The notes under the pieces were generated by a model, which was not told where the DNA came from, searched no databases, and saw only the letters and a list, made by a program, of their open reading frames with translations. Both the position numbers and the translations under genes were made by a program. Below are positions 58,910-64,000 of a stretch of 64,000 nt of DNA, piece by piece. The stretch is from Kyrpidia tusciae DSM 2912 (GTDB taxonomy: Bacteria; Bacillota; Bacilli; Kyrpidiales; Kyrpidiaceae), in NCBI RefSeq assembly GCF_000092905.1, contig NC_014098.1, forward strand, positions 930,001 through 994,000. Reading direction: 5' to 3'. The number at the start of each line of letters is the position of its first letter. Position 1 is the first letter of the stretch.

Positions 58910-58942
58910 GAGAATATGGCCGAGCAGTCGAGGAGGAACGTC

Positions 58943-60187
58943 ATGAGCCGTTCAGCAAAACCTGTATGGAAACGGATTGCGTTATTTTTTTTGTTCATCA
59001 TTCTTTTTGGCGCCCTGGCGGGATGGACGACCCCGAAGGTGATTCACCGGATCGTTCTGGGTCTCGACCTGCGGGGCGGTTTTGATGTTTTGTATCAAAT
59101 TGTCCCGCCCCCCGGCCAAAAGGTTGACCAGGATGCCGTCAAGGCGACGGTGGCGGCGTTGGACCGGCGCATCAATGCGCTGGGGGTGGCGGAACCGTCG
59201 ATCCAGGTGGAAGGGACCGACCGCATTCGGGTACAGCTTGCCGGTGTATCCGATCAGGAAAACGCCAGGAAAATGTTGGGCAAGCCGGCGGTGTTGGAGT
59301 TCAGGGCTCCGGACGGCACGGTTCTCTTGACGGGAAAAGATCTCAAAAGTAATGCCAAATACGAAGCCGATCCCCAGACCAACGCGCCGCTGGTGGCGGT
59401 GGAATTCCGGGATCCGGCCAAGTTCCGGGATATTACGCAAAAATACCTGGGCCAGCCCCTCGCGATTGTGCTCGACGGCCAGGTGATCAGCGCTCCCCAG
59501 ATAAGGACAGTCATCCCAGATGGCCATGCGGTGATTGAAGGAGAAAAGACCCCGGATGACGCGATTCGCCTGGCGAATTTGCTGAATGCGGGCGCGCTGC
59601 CTTACCCATTGAAGGAGCTCAGCTCCACGGCGGTGGGGGCGACGTTGGGACAGGCCGCCCTTCATCAAACGATGATCGCGGCGGGAATTGCGGTGGCGGC
59701 GATTTTCCTGTTCATGATCATTATGTACCGAATCCCCGGCGTGATCGCGGTGATTTCTTTGGTCGCTTACATGTACTTGATCATCGTGGTTTTTGCGGGG
59801 CTCAAGGTCACGCTGACGCTGCCCGGTTTGGCGGCCCTGGTGCTCGGGGTGGGCATGGCGGTGGATGCCAACATCATTACCTATGAGCGGATCCGGGACG
59901 AGTTTACCAGTGGGAAGTCTCTCATATCGGCTTTTGTTACCGGGACGCGCAAATCCCTGGGGACGATTCTCGACTCCAACATCACCACGGTGATTGCGGG
60001 GATAGTGCTGTATTTCTTCGGAACGGGCTCGATTCGCGGCTTCGCCGTGGCCTTGGTGGTGAGCATCATCATCAGCATGTTGACGGCTGTGTTTTTAAGC
60101 CGCTGGCTCTTGCATCTGGTGGTTACAGCCAACTGGCTGCACCGGCCGGGATGGTACGGGCTGAAGGAAGGGGGCGAGGCGCGGTGA
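58943..60187 (+). CDS. secD: protein translocase subunit SecD
   Basis: The 414-residue RND-type protein has one N-terminal helix, the GLDLRGGFDVLYQI signature near residue 40, a periplasmic-type P1 domain (about 60-235), and a C-terminal block of five helices with LVLGVGMAVDANIITYERIRDE near residue 310 (the D-A-N motif in proton coupling). In Bacillus secD and secF are fused as SecDF; here they are two overlapping genes. ATG 58943 follows GAGGAGGAA. Confidence 0.94.
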   Translation: MSRSAKPVWKRIALFFLFIILFGALAGWTTPKVIHRIVLGLDLRGGFDVLYQIVPPPGQKVDQDAVKATVAALDRRINALGVAEPSIQVEGTDRIRVQLAGVSDQENARKMLGKPAVLEFRAPDGTVLLTGKDLKSNAKYEADPQTNAPLVAVEFRDPAKFRDITQKYLGQPLAIVLDGQVISAPQIRTVIPDGHAVIEGEKTPDDAIRLANLLNAGALPYPLKELSSTAVGATLGQAALHQTMIAAGIAVAAIFLFMIIMYRIPGVIAVISLVAYMYLIIVVFAGLKVTLTLPGLAALVLGVGMAVDANIITYERIRDEFTSGKSLISAFVTGTRKSLGTILDSNITTVIAGIVLYFFGTGSIRGFAVALVVSIIISMLTAVFLSRWLLHLVVTANWLHRPGWYGLKEGGEAR

Positions 60188-61080
60188 AGGTTCTGTTTCC
60201 CATCACTCGCCACCGAAAATGGTACTTTGCATTTTCGCTTTTAATTACGGTGCTGGGGATTGTGGTGATCCTTCTGTTCGGGTTCAATCTCGGCACAGAT
60301 TTTCGCGCCGGAAGTCGAGTTCAGATGGACCTGGGCCCGGGGTGGGAAACCCAGGATATCGTTCATCTTTTCCAGAACCAGGGCCTGTCCGTTTCGGCGG
60401 CCGACGTGACGTCGGCCGGGGCCCGGGGGGAGACGGCGGTGGTGCGTCTCAAGGATCGCCTGGATCCGGCGAAAGAGCCTCAACTCACGGCGGCGATTCA
60501 AAAACAGTATCCCCAGGCCAAGATCGGCATCGACAGCGTGGAACCCCTGGTTGCCCGGGAGTTGAGCCGCAATGCGATGTACGGGATCGGGCTGGCATCC
60601 CTTGGCATCTTGGTTTATGTGGCGATTCGGTTTGAATTTCGCTTTGGCGTGACGGGGGTGGTGGCCCTTCTCCACGACGCTTTTATTGTGATTTCGCTCT
60701 TCGCCCTTTTGCGTCGGGAGATCGATTTGCCTTTTATCGCGGCGGTCCTGACCATCGTGGGGTACTCGATCAACGACACCATCGTGATCTTCGACCGAAT
60801 CCGGGACAACTTGAAAAACGCCAAAATCAAGACCATCGAAGACCTGGAGCACCTGGTGGATCAAAGTTTGTGGCAGACGATGCGCCGGTCGATCTATACC
60901 GTGCTCACGGTGGTGATCGCCGCTTTGAGCCTGTTTTTGTTCGGAAGCGCGTCCATTCACAATTTCTCACTAGCTCTGCTCATCGGTCTCATCAGCGGGG
61001 CCTACTCTTCGATTTTTATTGCGAGTCCCCTCTGGGTAGCGTGGCGGGGCCGGGAACTGCGGCGGACGGCGGCCAAATGA
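60184..61080 (+). CDS. secF: protein translocase subunit SecF
   Basis: The 298-residue protein has six helices and the FGFNLGTDFRAGSRVQ start (SecF G-x-D-F-x-x-G motif), then VGYSINDTIVIFDRIRDN near residue 200, matching the SecD D-x-x-I-x-x-x-R-I-R motif. GTG 60184 shares GTGA with the secD stop, giving translational coupling. Confidence 0.94.
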   Translation: MKVLFPITRHRKWYFAFSLLITVLGIVVILLFGFNLGTDFRAGSRVQMDLGPGWETQDIVHLFQNQGLSVSAADVTSAGARGETAVVRLKDRLDPAKEPQLTAAIQKQYPQAKIGIDSVEPLVARELSRNAMYGIGLASLGILVYVAIRFEFRFGVTGVVALLHDAFIVISLFALLRREIDLPFIAAVLTIVGYSINDTIVIFDRIRDNLKNAKIKTIEDLEHLVDQSLWQTMRRSIYTVLTVVIAALSLFLFGSASIHNFSLALLIGLISGAYSSIFIASPLWVAWRGRELRRTAAK

Positions 61081-61133
61081 ACCGGCCGGGGAAGTCAGTG
61101 CCCCCTCCCTCGGGGATGATGGAGGACTGACGC

Positions 61134-61163
61134 TTGCGGTGGGGACGACCAACGTACTATAAT
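61134..61163 (+). promoter_or_regulatory. promoter of apt-relA
   Basis: TTGCGG (61134-61139) and a perfect TATAAT (61158-61163) with an 18-nt spacer lie about 33 nt before the apt ATG. Confidence 0.6.
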
Positions 61164-61196
61164 GAACATATTCATATATGGAGGCGTTTTCCGACG

Positions 61197-61709
61197 ATGG
61201 ATTTTCAGTCGCACATTCGGGTCATCCCCGATTTCCCACAACCGGGGGTGTCGTTTAAAGACATCACGCCTCTGTTAAAGGATGGACGGGCATACCGGGC
61301 CGCCATCGACTCGTTGGTTTCCTTGGCCCGGCCCTTGGCGCCCGATATCGTCGTGGGTCCCGAGGCCCGGGGATTCGTCATCGGCGCCCCCGTGGCATAC
61401 GCCATGGGATTGGGTTTTGTTCCGGTGCGCAAAGCGGGCAAGTTGCCTGCGGAGACAGTTTCCGTGGTGTATGATTTGGAATACGGAAGTGATCGCCTGG
61501 ATATTCACAAAGATGCGTTGCGGCCGGGGCAGCGGGTGTTGGTGGCAGATGATCTTCTGGCCACCGGCGGCACCATTCGCTCGACGATTCGGTTGGTGGA
61601 GCAGTTGGGGGCGGCGGTGGTCGGCTGTGTTTTTCTTATCGAATTGACCGAGTTGGAGGGACGGGCGAAACTCGCCGGCTACGATGTCCTATCACTTGTC
61701 CAGTATTGA
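61197..61709 (+). CDS. apt: adenine phosphoribosyltransferase
   Basis: It salvages adenine with PRPP to AMP. The 170-residue protein has [21 protein letters not shown] at the N-terminus (core [11 protein letters not shown]), [18 protein letters not shown] near residue 60 and the PRPP loop [14 protein letters not shown] near 120. ATG 61197 has GGAGG at a rather long distance. In Bacillus recJ lies between secDF and apt; it is not present here. Confidence 0.96.
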   Translation: MDFQSHIRVIPDFPQPGVSFKDITPLLKDGRAYRAAIDSLVSLARPLAPDIVVGPEARGFVIGAPVAYAMGLGFVPVRKAGKLPAETVSVVYDLEYGSDRLDIHKDALRPGQRVLVADDLLATGGTIRSTIRLVEQLGAAVVGCVFLIELTELEGRAKLAGYDVLSLVQY

Positions 61710-63903
61710 GTCGGCCGAAACGGCCCCGAGAAAACCGGATCCGGCAGAGCGGGCGTTCGATCTTCTTTGCGAGAAAGTGCGCGGCTATGCCGAGGACGGG
61801 GAGATTCTACGCCTGCGCGAGGCCTATACCCTGGCCAAAGCGGCGCACGCGGGCCAAAAACGCAGCTCTGGAGAAGATTATATTCTCCACCCCATCGCTG
61901 TAACGGAGATTCTGGCCGACCTCCATCTCGATGGCACGACGTTGACCGCTGCACTGTTACATGATGTGGTCGAAGATACGCCGGTGACGTTGGAGGAGAT
62001 CGGGAAGCGGTTCGGGCCGGAAGTGGTGGCCTTGGTGGATGGCGTGACAAAGCTGCGCCGCATTCAGTACGCCACCCGGGAGGAGCAGCAGGCGGAGAAC
62101 CTGCGCAAGATGCTTCTGGCCATGGCCAAAGATATCCGGGTGATTCTGATTAAACTGGCGGACCGGCTTCATAACATGCGGACCCTTCGCCACGTCCCCG
62201 AACAGAAGCAGATGCGGATCGCGAAAGAGACGTTGGAGATCTTTGCACCCCTTGCCCACAGGCTGGGTATCTCCCGGATTCAGTGGGAACTGGAAGACCT
62301 TGCGCTGCGCTACCTGAATCCTCAGCAATACTACCGCATCGCCAATTTGATGACCAAGAAGCGCCGGGAGCGGGAGGCGTACATCCAAAAGGTCATCGAC
62401 ACGTTAAGAGAAAAGTTCGTTGAGCTGAACATTAAAGCGGACATTTCCGGCCGGCCGAAACACATCTACAGTGTATATCGAAAGATGGTCAACCAGAACA
62501 AGCAGTTTGGTGAAATTTACGACTTATTGGCTGTTCGGGTGATTGTCGACAACATTAAAGACTGTTATGCGATTCTGGGTGTTGTGCACACCCTGTGGCG
62601 CCCTTTGCCGGGCCGGTTCAAGGATTACATTGCGATGCCAAAACCCAACATGTACCAAAGCCTCCACACCACTGTCATCGGCCCCCAAGGAGAGCCCCTG
62701 GAGATCCAGATCCGCACCTGGGAGATGCACCGCACCGCGGAGTATGGGATCGCCGCCCACTGGCTCTACAAGCAAGGCGGACGGACCTCCGATCCTTCCT
62801 TTCAGCAGAAACTCGCTTGGTTTCGGGAGATTCTCGAATGGCAACAAGATTTTCGCGATGCCCAGGATTTTATGGAGACGTTGAAGGTCGATCTCTTCTC
62901 CGATGAAGTGTTTGTCTTCACCCCCAAAGGGGATGTGGTGGCCCTGCCCACGGGATCGGTGCCCATCGATTTTGCCTACCGGATCCACACGGATATCGGA
63001 AACCGGTGTGTGGGCGCCCGGGTGAACGGCCGCATTGTGCCCTTGGATTATCAGTTGAAAACCGGGGACATTGTGGAGATATTGACCTCCAAACACAGTT
63101 ACGGCCCCAGTCGGGATTGGCTTAAAATTGTAAAATCATCCCAGGCGAAGAGCCGCATCCGCCAGTGGTTCAAAAAAGAACACCGAGAGGAGAATGTCGG
63201 CAAAGGAAAAGAACTCCTGGACCGGGAGTTGAAAAAACACGGGATCGAGTGGGCCGACGTTCCCGAAGCGGTATGGCAAGAAACTGGGGAGAAACTCCAT
63301 TACAGCAAGGCCGAAGATCTGTGGGCGGCCGTGGGATACGGCGCCGTGGGGGCCCAGCAGGCGGTGGGGCGGGTGTTGGAGCGGCTGCGCCGGGACGAGC
63401 GAGTTGCTCCAGCGACCGTGCCCGGGGATGCCCGGGAGCGCAAGGGGGATAAGTCAAGTTCGGGCATCCGGGTAAAAGGGGTGGATAACCTACTGGTGCG
63501 GTTTGCCCGGTGTTGTAACCCGGTTCCGGGTGATGAAATTGTGGGATATGTCACCCGGGGGCGGGGCGTGTCGGTCCACCGGGCAAACTGTCCGAATTTG
63601 AAACAGCTGTCCCAGTCCGAGGGTCGCCTGATCGACGTGTCCTGGGAAAGTTCTCCGGAGATTTCCTACAATGTCGAGATTGAGGTGACGGGGCTCGACC
63701 GGTGTGGTCTCATTAACGATGTGATGAACGCCGTGGCGGAGACCAAGACCGATATTACGGCGGTGAACGGAAGGGCGGATCAGCACAAGATGGCAATCAT
63801 TCACCTGAGCCTCAATATCAGGAATGTCGATCACCTGCATACGGTGATCGAAAAGATTAAGCGGATCCGAGACATCTATACGGTGCGACGGGTGGTTCAG
63901 TAA
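61684..63903 (+). CDS. relA: bifunctional (p)ppGpp synthetase/hydrolase
   Basis: It makes and degrades the alarmone (p)ppGpp. The 739-residue Rel protein has an HD hydrolase domain with [10 protein letters not shown] near residue 97, a synthetase domain with [21 protein letters not shown] core at about 310 (the R-F-K-D form of bifunctional enzymes), a TGS domain from about 405, a conserved Cys-containing [21 protein letters not shown] helical/ZFD region near 605, and a C-terminal ACT domain from about 660. The gene overlaps apt by 26 nt and dtd by 1 nt. Confidence 0.97.
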   Translation: MSYHLSSIESAETAPRKPDPAERAFDLLCEKVRGYAEDGEILRLREAYTLAKAAHAGQKRSSGEDYILHPIAVTEILADLHLDGTTLTAALLHDVVEDTPVTLEEIGKRFGPEVVALVDGVTKLRRIQYATREEQQAENLRKMLLAMAKDIRVILIKLADRLHNMRTLRHVPEQKQMRIAKETLEIFAPLAHRLGISRIQWELEDLALRYLNPQQYYRIANLMTKKRREREAYIQKVIDTLREKFVELNIKADISGRPKHIYSVYRKMVNQNKQFGEIYDLLAVRVIVDNIKDCYAILGVVHTLWRPLPGRFKDYIAMPKPNMYQSLHTTVIGPQGEPLEIQIRTWEMHRTAEYGIAAHWLYKQGGRTSDPSFQQKLAWFREILEWQQDFRDAQDFMETLKVDLFSDEVFVFTPKGDVVALPTGSVPIDFAYRIHTDIGNRCVGARVNGRIVPLDYQLKTGDIVEILTSKHSYGPSRDWLKIVKSSQAKSRIRQWFKKEHREENVGKGKELLDRELKKHGIEWADVPEAVWQETGEKLHYSKAEDLWAAVGYGAVGAQQAVGRVLERLRRDERVAPATVPGDARERKGDKSSSGIRVKGVDNLLVRFARCCNPVPGDEIVGYVTRGRGVSVHRANCPNLKQLSQSEGRLIDVSWESSPEISYNVEIEVTGLDRCGLINDVMNAVAETKTDITAVNGRADQHKMAIIHLSLNIRNVDHLHTVIEKIKRIRDIYTVRRVVQ

Positions 63904-64000
63904 TGCGGGCGGTGGTACAGCGCGTATCCCGGGCCGAGGTGCGGGTGGAAGGCGAAAGGGTGGCCCGCATTGGCCGGGGACTCTTGGTGCTCATTGGCGT
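63903..64000 (+). CDS. dtd: D-aminoacyl-tRNA deacylase (partial, 3' end outside window)
   Basis: The ATG shares one base with the relA stop (TAATG). The visible 32 residues, beginning [20 protein letters not shown], match the conserved Dtd N-terminus. The enzyme removes D-amino acids from tRNA. The relA-dtd order is standard in Bacillota. Confidence 0.9.
   Translation, partial: MRAVVQRVSRAEVRVEGERVARIGRGLLVLIG

Overview
The window is a GC-rich chromosomal segment of a spore-forming member of the Bacillota. Evidence: the block from 47308 to the right edge has the gene order of the Bacillus ruvAB-queA-tgt-yajC-yrbG-spoVB-comN-secDF-apt-relA-dtd region, with BofC-like and SpoVB-like sporulation proteins; the rRNA operon and the T-box are of Firmicute type; GTG and TTG starts with strong GGAGG sites are frequent. 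High GC, RuvC in place of the usual RecU-only setting, and an aerobic meta-cleavage pathway fit Kyrpidia or another Alicyclobacillaceae member, but that assignment is inference.

Layout. 1-2567: minus-strand end of a flavin disulfide reductase gene and a secreted YcdB/YcdC-repeat protein. 2568-8150: an rRNA operon (16S-23S-5S, no tRNA) with two tandem promoters, RNase III-type processing stems around 16S and 23S, and a terminator. 8290-14972: an unknown duplicated-domain protein, a beta-hydroxyacid dehydrogenase, then amino-acid genes hom, proB, proA, pheA. 15000-22394: an ilvE-ilvB-ilvN-ilvC-leuA-leuB operon behind a consensus promoter and a leucine-type T-box (CUC specifier), closed by a terminator. 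22481-24841: a UbiA-family prenyltransferase, a HIT protein and a class III CoA-transferase. 24871-28495: a ppx-ppk polyphosphate operon on the minus strand. 28559-29461: an aminotransferase remnant and an IclR regulator.

29944-44282 is the main accessory region: a plus-strand cluster for aerobic breakdown of phenol-like aromatics. It holds catechol 2,3-dioxygenase, its repair-type ferredoxin, a four-component diiron hydroxylase (beta, effector, alpha, small gamma) with its reductase, and the complete meta-cleavage lower pathway with both hydrolytic (DmpD) and oxalocrotonate (DmpC-I-H) branches, ending in DmpE, DmpG and DmpF to pyruvate and acetyl-CoA. Inside it is a regulator joining a DmpR/XylR-like aromatic sensor to a PucR-type helix-turn-helix, without the sigma-54 AAA+ domain.

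44516-47289: a flavin reductase, a tiny SPW-repeat membrane protein, and a glutamine-dependent NAD synthetase split into amidase and synthetase genes. 47308-64000: yebC, bofC-like, ruvCAB, DUF2905, a sigI-rsgI pair with a candidate self-recognised sigma-I promoter, queA-tgt-yajC, yrzE-like and spoVB on the minus strand, a YetF-type protein, comN-like, secD-secF, apt, relA and the start of dtd. No insertion sequence, CRISPR array or tRNA was seen.
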